NCBI GenBank assembly: GCA_018268085.1
Contig: JAFDXE010000031.1
Coordinates: forward strand, 1 to 48,247
Source: Bacteroidota bacterium
GTDB lineage: Bacteria; Bacteroidota; Bacteroidia; Chitinophagales; Chitinophagaceae
Reading direction: 5' to 3'
Length of the DNA: 48,247 bases
The position numbers were made by a program, and so were the translations under genes. Position 1 is the stretch's first letter. Each line of letters begins with the position of its first letter. Positions 38,401 to 46,317 of the stretch are shown piece after piece. The notes under the pieces were generated by a model, which saw only the letters and a list, made by a program, of their open reading frames with translations, did not search any database and was not told the origin of the DNA.

Positions 38401-39077
38401 CAGAAGAGAAATTAAAAAAATCGCATGAAGACCTGCGGCAACTGGCAACCCACTTGCAGGATATCAGGGAAGATGAACGTACACGTATTGCAAGAGAAAT
38501 TCATGATGAACTGGGGCAGCAGCTTACCGGCCTGAAGATGGACATTTCCTGGCTGAGCAAAAAGATCAGCAATGGAAGCCCGGAAATTAACCAGAAGATG
38601 ACGGAAGCACTGAAGCTGATTGATGAAACGGTAAAAGCAGTACGCAGGATCGCCACGCAACTCAGGCCAAGTATATTGGATGATCTCGGGCTTGTTTCAG
38701 CAATGGAATGGCAAAGTGAAGAATTTGAAAAGCGTTTTAAAATTAAAACTTCATTTAATGCAAATGTGATGGTGGTGCAGGTAGAGTCGGAAATTGCCAC
38801 TGGATTGTTCCGCATTTTCCAGGAAAGCCTTACCAATGTTTTGCGTCATTCGAAAGCAACAGAAGTAAATGCCACATTAAATTTACAGGATGGCCTGCTT
38901 ATCCTCCGTATTGCCGATAATGGTATCGGTTTTAATGCGGTGGAAAATGAAAGTAAAAAAACACTTGGATTATTAGGAATGAAAGAGCGAACTTTAATCA
39001 TGGGAGGTACCTATGATATTTCCAGTAAACCGGGAAGCGGAACCACAGTTACCATTTCGGTTCCGGTGAATAGCTAA
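35499..39077 (+). CDS. CHASE3 / six-PAS sensor histidine kinase
   Basis: The 1192-residue membrane sensor has a membrane segment (~12-28), then a CHASE3 sensor domain (VQDIETGQRGFVISGDTHFL is its typical motif), then a second membrane segment (~186-205). Six PAS domains follow at about 220-345, 359-470, 483-600, 609-725, 731-845 and 853-970; several have the PAC-type ending DITEKKKAEQ. The kinase core is HisKA_3 type with phospho-acceptor His1002 (AREIHDELGQQLTGL), the N box FQESLTNVLRHSK, ADNGIGF and GLLGMKERTLIMGG, ending in SGTTVTISVPV. It phosphorylates a LuxR-type regulator, most likely the one 55 bp downstream. The signals are unknown; no haem- or flavin-binding residues could be assigned with confidence. 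Confidence 0.95.
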   Translation: MQKKNTKGKIRFNFIAAVICICFFVLITYRNMLLTESESNYIKSSLEVLLKLEDVLTDVQDIETGQRGFVISGDTHFLDPYFSGLIKLQRDTTMLKNLNVADSNVKNDHRELLAMVAQKVQFAKRVVEARKIYGYDSAASYVKQEDGLTLMNDIRQRVTTLENRDRELFRKSNLKREQLSQKRSWQLFSLAIIFFIILFINYRVIINDYDLQQRSQRLLKYNASLIGNISDAVITTDKEYKITNWNIHAQEMYGYKEEEVLGQKVHEVFKIADSNNIQPDILQPNAARANWKGEVIHYDKHNKPLDVDVTISVIKDVDGNNVGTVSVNRNVTERNRIQKQLKQLTTNLEEEVKVKVAELNAVFERITDAFIALDNDWRYVYVNSKAGEMHNKDSKDLIGKVIWEVFPDVVEEPFYYALQDAKRTRKSQRLELYFSKTDRWFEDLIYPSADGMSVYYHDITEKKKAEQRLLASEQDLKMSNERFMLVAKATNDAVWDWDMETNIIWGNESFCNIFEIDPGNKTTFEDFVSKLHSDDKDAVLANFKRAIENKTTFLVDEFRFKNKAGVYLTLYDRAYVLYNSEGRAYRILGAMQDITEQKNAQYQLILEKELSDSIINSLPGIFYLYNHEGQFYRWNKNFEQVTGYTGEEISKLHPLDFFVEDQKEMAKKKIENVFSHGEDNIEADFKLKNGDTIPYYLNGMVINYEGENCLMGVGIDISQRVKSQQELKESEERYRTLIEQASDGIFISNQEGDYVDVNTSATMLTGYCKDELLKLNMRDILFDNGINPEKTTDILKEVLNGQTVITESMMRQKEGNIINVEISSKLLPDGRVQGIIRDITIRKKTEEEIRMSEHKYRLLFNQNPMPMSMISLPQRNFIDVNDAAIEFYGYSKQEFLEMNIKDLRPEEEVINLSDISTYKAGINNTGVWRHRKKDGTIVKVNIITHDIINEGKHAKLVLANDITEKILAEEKLKKSHEDLRQLATHLQDIREDERTRIAREIHDELGQQLTGLKMDISWLSKKISNGSPEINQKMTEALKLIDETVKAVRRIATQLRPSILDDLGLVSAMEWQSEEFEKRFKIKTSFNANVMVVQVESEIATGLFRIFQESLTNVLRHSKATEVNATLNLQDGLLILRIADNGIGFNAVENESKKTLGLLGMKERTLIMGGTYDISSKPGSGTTVTISVPVNS

Positions 39078-39132
39078 GAATAACGTGTGGGTTGAATTTT
39101 TAGAAATAATATAAAAGATCCAATTATATTTT

Positions 39133-39762
39133 ATGATTCGTATTTTAATTGCAGATGACCACAGTGTAGTAAGAAAAGGCCTTAAACAAATATTGCTGGA
39201 GGGATTTCCAACGGCATATATTGAAGAAGTGCCCGATGCAGAAGAAATGATCAAGAAGATCATGCAATTTCCATGGGATGTTGTAATCAGTGATTTGTCG
39301 ATGCCCGGCAGAAGCGGATTGGAAGCATTGCAGCAACTGAAACAAATAAATCCAAAATTACCGGTGCTGATTCTCAGTATTCACCCGGAGGATCAATATG
39401 CACTCAGGGTATTAAAAGCAGGAGCGTCTGGTTATTTGAGTAAAGACATGGCGCCCGATGAATTGGTGAATGCCGTGCAACGGGTGATGCTGGGAAAGAA
39501 ATACATTACGGCTTCTATTGCGGAAAAACTGGCCTCTGTTCTCGACCAGGACTCAGGGAAAGCAGCACATGAAAGTTTATCAGATCGGGAATTCAGTGTA
39601 TTGAAATTACTGGCCGCCGGTAAATCTGTTTCTGAAATTGCAGAGTCTTTGTTTTTGAGTGTTACTACTGTAAGTACCTACCGGTCACGCATAATGGCAA
39701 AAATGGGCATGAAGAATAATGCAGACCTTACTTTGTATTCGATAGAACATAAATTGATTTAG
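39133..39762 (+). CDS. LuxR-type response regulator
   Basis: The 209-residue protein has a receiver domain (1-~120) with Asp8/Asp9, phospho-acceptor Asp54 in VVISDLSMPG and Lys104 in GYLSKD. A LuxR-type helix-turn-helix (~147-209) follows: LSDREFSVLKLLAAGKSVSE, then FLSVTTVSTYRSRIMAKMGM. It starts 55 bp after the six-PAS kinase on the same strand and should be its partner. The HTH differs from that of the first regulator in this window, so the two systems probably bind different sites. Confidence 0.95.
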   Translation: MIRILIADDHSVVRKGLKQILLEGFPTAYIEEVPDAEEMIKKIMQFPWDVVISDLSMPGRSGLEALQQLKQINPKLPVLILSIHPEDQYALRVLKAGASGYLSKDMAPDELVNAVQRVMLGKKYITASIAEKLASVLDQDSGKAAHESLSDREFSVLKLLAAGKSVSEIAESLFLSVTTVSTYRSRIMAKMGMKNNADLTLYSIEHKLI

Positions 39763-39946
39763 ATGCTCACACTGGCTGATGGATCATTAAGCCGGCTTTC
39801 CCACGAATCATTGTTGTCCCATCTTCAGCACTTCACTTCTGCTGAATAGCCAACTGTAGTTTTAATTCTACATCAATTACACAGCACAGCCTACTGTTCA
39901 GCGCAGTACTTTAAGCTACCTTGCTATTAGAAATCAGCGTTACTTC

Positions 39947-40342
39947 ATGAAACTTCAAACAGGAATCTATAATGTGCTTATAGTAGATAGTTCTTTAATG
40001 ATTGTTGACAGGCTTTGCGGCATGTTATCGGAGTTGGAAGTTCCGGGGCAATTTTCAAAAGCCTATTCTTACGATGCGGCAATGGAAAAATTGTCGTCAG
40101 GTTTTTTCGACCTCGTACTGATGGATACACAGTTGCAGGGAAAAAGCGGGTTTGAATTGCTGACGTTCATTAAGAGAAATTTCCCCTGTACAAAAACAAT
40201 CTTACTAACCAATCAAACCGGTGATTTTTACCGGGAGAAAGGGGAAGAAATCGGAACAGATCATTTTATGGATAAATCTGCTGAGTTTGAAAAAGCAGCC
40301 GAAATAATCAGGAATTATTCTTATGGAATACAAATGAATTAA
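39947..40342 (+). CDS. Single-domain (CheY-like) response regulator
   Basis: The 131-residue protein is a receiver only: Asp14 (LIVDSS), phospho-acceptor Asp60 (LVLMDTQLQG), Thr/Asn at LLTNQTG and the conserved Lys110 (HFMDKS). It has no output domain. The usual pair of acidic residues at the end of beta-strand 1 is reduced to one (Asp14 followed by Ser15), though the other active-site residues are present. It lies 184 bp after the LuxR-type regulator and ends with its own terminator. It may act as a phosphate sink or as a shuttle for the six-PAS kinase; this is inferred from location. Confidence 0.88.
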   Translation: MKLQTGIYNVLIVDSSLMIVDRLCGMLSELEVPGQFSKAYSYDAAMEKLSSGFFDLVLMDTQLQGKSGFELLTFIKRNFPCTKTILLTNQTGDFYREKGEEIGTDHFMDKSAEFEKAAEIIRNYSYGIQMN

Positions 40343-40424
40343 AACTATGAAAAGCCCGGTGCGATTAATTGCCGGTTGATACTATGAATTAAAACCCCTT
40401 ATGTACTTGTTACATTATTAGTTG

Positions 40425-40451
40425 GCCCCGGTGTTTTACCGGGGCTTTTTT
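40425..40451 (+). terminator. Terminator after the single-domain response regulator
   Basis: GCCCCGGT gtttt ACCGGGGC is a perfect 8-bp GC-rich stem followed by six T. It overlaps the last bases of the convergent acyl-CoA synthetase gene. Confidence 0.9.
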
Positions 40452-42237
40452 ATTTGTAAATATTGTCGATCGCAGATTTATATTTCTCCATTATTACTTT
40501 TCGTTTCATGCTGAGTTTAGGTGTCATTTCACCGGTTTCGATACTCCACTCATTTGGCAGAAGTTCAAATTTTTTCACCTGCTCCACATGATTAAAATTT
40601 TTATTGTAGGTTTCCACCAGCTCACGGAACATTTCAAGTACTATAGCATTGCTTACTGCATCTTCATTGGAAGTAAATGTTAACCCTTTCTGCTTCATCC
40701 ATTCTTTTACATGATTCATTGCCGGAACAATGAGGGCACCAACAAATTTTTGATCTGCACCTACAACCATTATCTGTTCAATAAACGGAGACTCTTTCAG
40801 TTTGTTTTCAATGGCCTGCGGCGCCACATATTTTCCTCCGCTGGTTTTAAACAATTCTTTTTTGCGATCGGTGATCTTTAAAAACTTTCCATCTTCCATA
40901 ATACCAATGTCGCCGGTATGCAACCATCCGTCGATCACTGTTTCTGCTGTTAACTCAGGCTTCTTATAATAACCCATCATCACACTTGGTCCTTTCACGC
41001 AAATTTCTCCATCGGGCTCAAATCTTACTTCCTGTCCTTCAATTACCAAACCTACCGTTCCGAATTTTGTTCCGCCTTTCTTTCTGCAGTTCACACTGAT
41101 CACGGGGCTGTTTTCCGTTGGGCCGTACCCCTCATAAATAGGAACCTGTGCTGCGTTAAAAATTCTCAGCAACTTTACCTGGCAGGCAGCGCCCCCGGTT
41201 ACCACAACTTTTACATTGCCACCCAATGCTTCCCTCCACTTGCTGAAAATAATTTTATTGGCAAGCATGAGCTGAAAATTATACAAAGGCCCGCCACTTT
41301 TTATGTTATCATATTTCTCACCTAACGCTACCGCCCAATCGAACAATTTTCTTTTGATGCCGGTAAGCTCGGCTGCTTTCAACATAATACGTTCATATAC
41401 TTTTTCCAGTAAACGTGGTACGGTGGTAAATAAGTGCGGCTTTACTTCTTTCAGGTTTTCTCCGATGGTATCCAGGCTTTCTGCATAATAAATAGAAATA
41501 CCGGTATGAATGTATATGTATGAAATCAGCCTTTCGAATATATGATTAAGCGGCAGAAAGCTAAGTGCCCTGGCCTGCGGTTGCTCTTCAAACGGAAATG
41601 TGTTTACGGAATTGATCACATTACTTACAATATTCCTGTGGCTCAGCATTACACCCTTGGGCGTTCCTGTGGTACCGGAAGTATAAATAATGGTTGCACA
41701 TTGCTGAGCATTGATTGTTTTTTTTATTTCATTTACTTTTTCTAGCGATGATGGCGTTATGGTATCAATTATTGTTTTCCAGTGATCTGCACCAGGCAAC
41801 ACATCAAAGCTGAATGTATTGATGAAAGAAGGAACGCTGTTTTTTATACTGTTTACTTTATCAAGAATTTCCTGTCCACTGATAAAAACATATTTGATGG
41901 CGGCATCATTAAAAATAAATTCGAGTTCATTTACATTGGTGGTTGGATAGATGGGACAAAGCACCACACCAATTTGCTGGCAGGCCATATCGAGCATCAG
42001 CCATTCGGGACGGTTGCGGGAAATGATGGCAATCTTATCCTGCTTTTCTACAGTCATATCATTGCCGCTTAAACCAAGTTGCAACAATGCAGCACTTAGT
42101 TTATTGATCGTATCGGCTACGGATACGGAACTGTATTTTACCCACTGGCCGCTTTCCTTTGCAGCAAGCATATCTTCCTTTGGAAATTTTTGCAGATGTT
42201 CATGCAGGAAATCGAAAAGCCTCGATTGATCATTCAT
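40450..42237 (-). CDS. Long-chain fatty-acid--CoA ligase (AMP-forming)
   Basis: The ~595-residue enzyme activates long-chain fatty acids by forming an acyl-adenylate and then the CoA thioester. The AMP-binding P-loop is YTSGTTGTPKGVMLSHRN (~185-202). Later motifs are the adenine motif EGYGPTENSPV, GWLHTGDIG and the hinge ITDRKKELFKTSGGKYVAPQ with its catalytic Lys near the C-terminus. The length and the C-terminal part suit the FAA1/FadD15-like group rather than short-chain acetyl-CoA synthetases. The frame is open to a TTG at 42246, but the ATG at 42237 (MNDQSRLFDF) is preferred. Monocistronic by appearance; ends at the terminator of the opposite gene. Confidence 0.94.
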   Translation of the reverse strand: MNDQSRLFDFLHEHLQKFPKEDMLAAKESGQWVKYSSVSVADTINKLSAALLQLGLSGNDMTVEKQDKIAIISRNRPEWLMLDMACQQIGVVLCPIYPTTNVNELEFIFNDAAIKYVFISGQEILDKVNSIKNSVPSFINTFSFDVLPGADHWKTIIDTITPSSLEKVNEIKKTINAQQCATIIYTSGTTGTPKGVMLSHRNIVSNVINSVNTFPFEEQPQARALSFLPLNHIFERLISYIYIHTGISIYYAESLDTIGENLKEVKPHLFTTVPRLLEKVYERIMLKAAELTGIKRKLFDWAVALGEKYDNIKSGGPLYNFQLMLANKIIFSKWREALGGNVKVVVTGGAACQVKLLRIFNAAQVPIYEGYGPTENSPVISVNCRKKGGTKFGTVGLVIEGQEVRFEPDGEICVKGPSVMMGYYKKPELTAETVIDGWLHTGDIGIMEDGKFLKITDRKKELFKTSGGKYVAPQAIENKLKESPFIEQIMVVGADQKFVGALIVPAMNHVKEWMKQKGLTFTSNEDAVSNAIVLEMFRELVETYNKNFNHVEQVKKFELLPNEWSIETGEMTPKLSMKRKVIMEKYKSAIDNIYK

Positions 42238-42336
42238 TGTAAGCAATCATTTAGTGTGATTACCTAAGTTAGAGAAGAATTACGAATGTGTAATGGAAAA
42301 TTGCTGAATACAGGCGAATAAACGCCCACCGGTAAA

Positions 42337-43344
42337 TTATTTGTTTTTATAGTACTGGCCGGCAGGAATTTTAAACACTCTTCCTTTTTGAAAATCAGCA
42401 AAGCGGTTGTATTCATCTTTATGCGTAACGGTCCAGTTTTGGTAAGCAGCAAGGTTTTCTGCAGATCCGAATATCCATTGATTGTATGCATCGTACATGC
42501 CTTCCTGCAACAACTGTTGCTGGTAATCGAATAAGCGAAATGGAAAACGGGATTTACCGGAGGCAGACCAATCTAAAATAAAACGTGTTCTGATCATGGT
42601 AAGTGTTTCAGTGTTTATCCCCATTACAGCAACGCCTGATTGTTTATTCATGCTTTGCAGGTAAGCTTTTTCAAATTCCGTTTTATCTTTCAGATCCTGT
42701 TCGAGATTCACATTCATGAATAATTTTTTATAACTGTCGAGCAACATATCTTTTACTTCAGCCGTATTCCTGCCTAATGGTTCAATGTTGATGAAGATCT
42801 CACCATATAGTATGCTCCATATTTTATCGGTAGACAAATAATAATACCTGGCGGCATTTAAATAATTCCTGGAATACGACGGATCAGATTCAATGCCTTT
42901 TTCCCATTCACGAATAGCATCATAATTTTGCTGGCTCCACAGCAACTCACCGTAATCGTTATACAGCGGACCACTCTGCGGAAATTTTTTAATCGCCTTC
43001 TTATACATTTTTTCGCAATCCTTCAGCATGCTCAGTTGTTTATAAATATTGCCGGCAATCTGGAAACACTGATCATCTGCTTCTTCTTTTTCAAGCAAAG
43101 GTTTTATTGTTTCCAATGCTTTATTGTTGTCTTTCTGATAATAATAACTGAGTGCAAGGTCTTTTAGTAATTCATAGTTGTTCGGTTCTTTCTGGATGCC
43201 GCGGTTGAGCACCAGTATGGCATTTGCATAATCTCCCTGCCGCATAAATGTCCTGGCAGTTTCTTTTAATTCATCCAGGTCTGGTTGTGCGATTCCATCG
43301 AAAACCATCAGCAGTAAAATAGCCTGCAAAAAATATTTTTTCAT
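42337..43344 (-). CDS. Exported TPR-repeat protein
   Basis: The 335-residue protein has a signal peptide (MKKYFLQAILLLMVFDGIAQ). Tetratricopeptide repeats cover ~25-190 (for example GDYANAILVLNRGIQKEPNN and DYGELLWSQQNYDAIREWEK). The last third is an unrecognised domain with TRFILDWSASGKSRFPFRLF, found only here in the window. The TPR part should bind a partner protein in the periplasm. A near-consensus TATCTTTA lies just before the start on the minus strand. Confidence 0.85.
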   Translation of the reverse strand: MKKYFLQAILLLMVFDGIAQPDLDELKETARTFMRQGDYANAILVLNRGIQKEPNNYELLKDLALSYYYQKDNNKALETIKPLLEKEEADDQCFQIAGNIYKQLSMLKDCEKMYKKAIKKFPQSGPLYNDYGELLWSQQNYDAIREWEKGIESDPSYSRNYLNAARYYYLSTDKIWSILYGEIFINIEPLGRNTAEVKDMLLDSYKKLFMNVNLEQDLKDKTEFEKAYLQSMNKQSGVAVMGINTETLTMIRTRFILDWSASGKSRFPFRLFDYQQQLLQEGMYDAYNQWIFGSAENLAAYQNWTVTHKDEYNRFADFQKGRVFKIPAGQYYKNK

Positions 43345-43411
43345 CTTAGTGTAAAGATAATTGAATTGTGCATGAGGTTACAGGTGTGATTGTGTAAGCG
43401 TACAATCAGCA

Positions 43412-43444
43412 CAAAAAGGCGAATCACATGTTGGTGATTCGCCT
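43412..43444 (-). terminator. Terminator after the DUF1015 gene
   Basis: AGGCGAATCAC and GTGATTCGCCT form a perfect 11-bp stem with a 6-nt loop. On the minus strand the stem is followed by TTTTTGT, so it ends the transcript of the DUF1015 gene. Confidence 0.9.
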
Positions 43445-43496
43445 GATAAAGTAGTATTAAATATATAAAGCCGGAGGTATATTCTTTAGCTCCTGG

Positions 43497-44726
43497 TTAA
43501 TCAATTAAATGCGTAAGCAGTCCATCCCTGAGTTTTGGTTCAAACCAGGTGCTTTTCGGAGGCATTACATTGCCGCTGTCTGCAATGTCGAACAACTGCT
43601 GAATACTAACGGGGAATAAACTGATGGCGAGTGCCATTTCACCGCTGTTAACACGTTTCTCCAGTTCTTCCAAACCACGAATGCCGCCTACAAAATCTAT
43701 GCGTTTATCTGTGCGCTGGTCTTTAATGCCCAGCAAAGGATCCAATACATTTTCCTGCAAAATGGTTACATCCAATATGCCAATCGGATCTTCTGTATAT
43801 GTTCCGCTTTTTGAAACGAGTTTGTACCATTGTTTGTTGATGTACACACCAAAATGATGCAGTGCTTCGGGGCGATAGGCTTTGTCTTTTTTCTCTACTG
43901 AAAATTTCTCTTCCAGTTTATGTAAAAATTCTTCTGCAGTAAGTCCGTTCAGGTCTTTCACCACGCGGTTATAATCCATGATAGCCAGTTGGCTTGCAGG
44001 AAACAACGTAGTTAAAAAATAATCAGCATTCGCTGTTGCTTTTTTGCCCAGTGCGGCACGAACTTTTGCAGCAGATGCAGCACGATGGTGTCCGTCGGCA
44101 ATATAGGTACAGGGTACTTCGGATTTAAATAAGTCTGTAATTTTTTTGATCGTAGCATCATCATTCACGATCCAGATGCTGTGTTGTATGGTATCGTCTG
44201 CAATAAAATCATACTGCGGATTTTTATCTGCCGTCCATTTGCTGATCAGTTGATCAATCGCTTCCACATTCCGGTATGCAAGAAATACATTGCCTGTTTG
44301 TGCGCCTGTTGTTTTAATATGATTGATGCGATCCTGTTCTTTTTCCGGCCTGGTGAATTCATGTTTTTTAATCAGGTCGTTTTCATAATCATCTACAGAA
44401 CTTCCGCACACCAATCCTGTCTGGCTGCGGCCATTCATGGTTAACCGGTAAATATAATAGCAGGGTTTGCTTTCACGGAATAAAATATTCCTGCTCACAA
44501 ATGCATCCAGGTTTTCTTTTGCTTTATCGTAAACTTTCTGAGAATGGATATCGGTGCTTTCCGGCAGATCAATTTCGCTCTTGGTAATATGAAGAAAACT
44601 ATTGGGATTTCCCTGTGCTTCTACTTTCGCTTCTTTGCTGTTCAGCACATCGTAAGGACGGGAAGCAACGGCTTTTGCAAATTGTGCTTCGGGTCTGAGT
44701 GCTGAAAAAGGTGTTACTGTAATCAT
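43497..44726 (-). CDS. DUF1015-family protein (possible serine-related kinase)
   Basis: The 409-residue protein matches DUF1015 (COG4198). Conserved blocks are SRPYDVL (22-28), the central KKHEFTRPEKEQDRINH (120-136) and DGHHRAASA (Asp211-Arg215). The family has no proven role that I can cite. The DGHHR block resembles the Gly-x-His-Arg phosphate-binding motif of the ParB/sulfiredoxin fold, which also includes free-serine kinases. Its place just after serC on the same strand, with 108 bp between, suggests a link to serine metabolism. This function is inferred. A TATCTTTG element at 44764-44757 offers its own promoter. Confidence 0.88.
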   Translation of the reverse strand: MITVTPFSALRPEAQFAKAVASRPYDVLNSKEAKVEAQGNPNSFLHITKSEIDLPESTDIHSQKVYDKAKENLDAFVSRNILFRESKPCYYIYRLTMNGRSQTGLVCGSSVDDYENDLIKKHEFTRPEKEQDRINHIKTTGAQTGNVFLAYRNVEAIDQLISKWTADKNPQYDFIADDTIQHSIWIVNDDATIKKITDLFKSEVPCTYIADGHHRAASAAKVRAALGKKATANADYFLTTLFPASQLAIMDYNRVVKDLNGLTAEEFLHKLEEKFSVEKKDKAYRPEALHHFGVYINKQWYKLVSKSGTYTEDPIGILDVTILQENVLDPLLGIKDQRTDKRIDFVGGIRGLEELEKRVNSGEMALAISLFPVSIQQLFDIADSGNVMPPKSTWFEPKLRDGLLTHLID

Positions 44727-44756
44727 AATGAATTAATCTCTGGATTTAAGCGCCCG

Positions 44757-44764
44757 CAAAGATA
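44757..44764 (-). promoter_or_regulatory. TAnnTTTG -7 element for the DUF1015 gene
   Basis: TATCTTTG on the minus strand lies 30 nt before the start codon, in the gap between serC and the DUF1015 gene. If active, the DUF1015 gene can also be expressed without serC. Confidence 0.4.
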
Positions 44765-44834
44765 AGTTTGCATTCCGAATTATGTTTTTGTATTATTCCA
44801 AAATTTTCGTTACACAAAAACCCTGTTACTGAAA

Positions 44835-45899
44835 CTACTTTTTACCTGCAAAGGTTCTCATGGCATCTACCAGTACCTGTACGCTGGAAACGGGCAATGC
44901 ATTGTACAGCGAAGCCCTGAATCCGCCCACAGATCTGTGCCCTTTTATACCAACAATGCCCAGCGATGTTGTGTATTCAAGAAATGATGATTCCAAAGCC
45001 GGATCATTCATCACAAAACAAACATTCATTTTACTCCTGTCTTCTTTCTTAACTGTTCCGGTGAATAATTCATTACTGTCTATTTCATTATACAACAGCG
45101 CTGCTTTTTCATTATTAATTTTTTCAATGGCTGCCACACCGCCGATAGATTGTAACCAGCGTAAAGTAAGTAAGCAAACATACACTGCAAACACCGGAGG
45201 CGTATTCAGCATACTGCCTTCATTGATGTGGTTGCGGTAATCCATGATGGTGGGAATGGTTCTTTTTATTTTACCCAGCATGTTCTTATTTACTACAACA
45301 AGATTTACGCCCGACGGTCCCATATTTTTTTGTGCACCGGCGTAAATGAGATCGAATGCATTAAAATCGAGAACGCGACTGAATATATCACTGCTCATAT
45401 CTGCCACCAGCGGGTTACTGGTTTTGGGAATTTTTTGCCATTGCGTTCCGTAGATGGTGTTGTTTGTGGTGATGTGCAGGTAACGGCTGTCGTTAGGTAC
45501 TGCAAAATCTTTCGGGATATAAGTATAATTTTTATCTTTTGAAGAACAAACTACTTCTACCTTACCAAATAATTTTGCTTCTTTAATTGCTTTGCTTCCC
45601 CACACACCGGTGTCTGTGTAAGCAGCTTTTTCTTTTGTGTCGAGTAAATTCATTGGCACCTGCATGAATTGGGTAGAAGCGCCGCCATGTAAAAAAAGTA
45701 CTTCGTGTTGCGCATCCAGTTGCATGAGTTCTTTTACCAGCGCCCTGGCTTCTTCCATCACCGCGGTAAATGCAGGTGTGCGATGGCCATATTCAAGAAT
45801 AGATAAACCGGTATTATTAAAATTCAATACTGCCGCTGCCGCATCTTCAATTACTGTTCTGGGTAAAATAGACGGACCGGCATTAAAATTATGTACCAT
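44835..45899 (-). CDS. serC: Phosphoserine aminotransferase
   Basis: The 354-residue PLP enzyme converts 3-phosphohydroxypyruvate and glutamate to phosphoserine in serine synthesis, and can also serve pyridoxal phosphate synthesis. It starts with the family motif NFNAGPSILP. It carries HGGASTQFMQVPMNLL (cofactor-phosphate region), SSDIFSRVLD and the PLP-binding Lys191 in YAGAQKNMGPSG. The C-terminal GIKGHRSVGGFRASLYNALP binds the substrate carboxylate. Length and motifs are those of the usual bacterial enzyme. The DUF1015 gene follows on the same strand. No serA or serB is in the window. Confidence 0.97.
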   Translation of the reverse strand: MVHNFNAGPSILPRTVIEDAAAAVLNFNNTGLSILEYGHRTPAFTAVMEEARALVKELMQLDAQHEVLFLHGGASTQFMQVPMNLLDTKEKAAYTDTGVWGSKAIKEAKLFGKVEVVCSSKDKNYTYIPKDFAVPNDSRYLHITTNNTIYGTQWQKIPKTSNPLVADMSSDIFSRVLDFNAFDLIYAGAQKNMGPSGVNLVVVNKNMLGKIKRTIPTIMDYRNHINEGSMLNTPPVFAVYVCLLTLRWLQSIGGVAAIEKINNEKAALLYNEIDSNELFTGTVKKEDRSKMNVCFVMNDPALESSFLEYTTSLGIVGIKGHRSVGGFRASLYNALPVSSVQVLVDAMRTFAGKK

Positions 45900-45930
45900 T
45901 CGGAAAGATTATTCAAATAAAACAAGGCTG

Positions 45931-45938
45931 CAAAAGTA
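45931..45938 (-). promoter_or_regulatory. serC: TAnnTTTG -7 element for serC
   Basis: TACTTTTG on the minus strand lies 31 nt before the serC start and matches the -7 consensus. A -33 element is not clear. Confidence 0.42.
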
Positions 45939-46082
45939 CCGAATGCGAAGGGAATTAATAGTAAGAGATGTTTTTTTTAAGGAAGGAGGTTTTGTCGCAA
46001 AGGGGTGAAGGCAGGAAGAAATACAAAGATTACTTTTTACTTTTTAACCACTGAGTTTCACAGAGGATGGCCACAAAGGATA

Positions 46083-46294
46083 GCCACAAAGGCACGAAGG
46101 AACACAAAGATTAGTTTTTGGGCTTAATGAATGTAGCAATTATAGAAGTGCTCCTGTTTTCACTTTTGAATTTTTACTTTTGACTTTTTTAGCCACAAAG
46201 GCACGAAAACAGGAAGGAACACAAAGATTTGTTTTCGGTTTTTAATGAATGTAACGATTATAAAAGCGCTCCTGTTTTTACTTTTGAATTTTTT
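46083..46294. repeat. Imperfect direct repeat, two ~100-bp units
   Basis: Unit A (46083-~46175) and unit B (46192-~46294) both run from gccacaaaggcacgaa through aacacaaagatt, taatgaatgta and gctcctgttttt or cctgttttc to acttttgaattttt. Unit B has a small insertion after cacgaa. The offset between units is about 109 bp. The units are non-coding. Confidence 0.8.
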
Positions 46295-46317
46295 TACCCC
46301 AAAGACACCAAATCCCA

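Larger units (their letters stand above)
45900..46317. other. Intergenic region of 418 bp with repeated sequence
   Basis: The region between serC and the nuclease-like gene holds the serC promoter at its left end and a roughly duplicated ~100-bp element (next entry). Short variants of the phrase cacaaaggcacgaagg recur through 46020-46210. No open frame of interest is present. Confidence 0.7.

Noticed and set aside
43412..43444. Perfect 11-bp inverted repeat considered as an attachment or integration site
   Set aside because: On the minus strand it is followed directly by a T run after the DUF1015 gene, so a terminator explains it.
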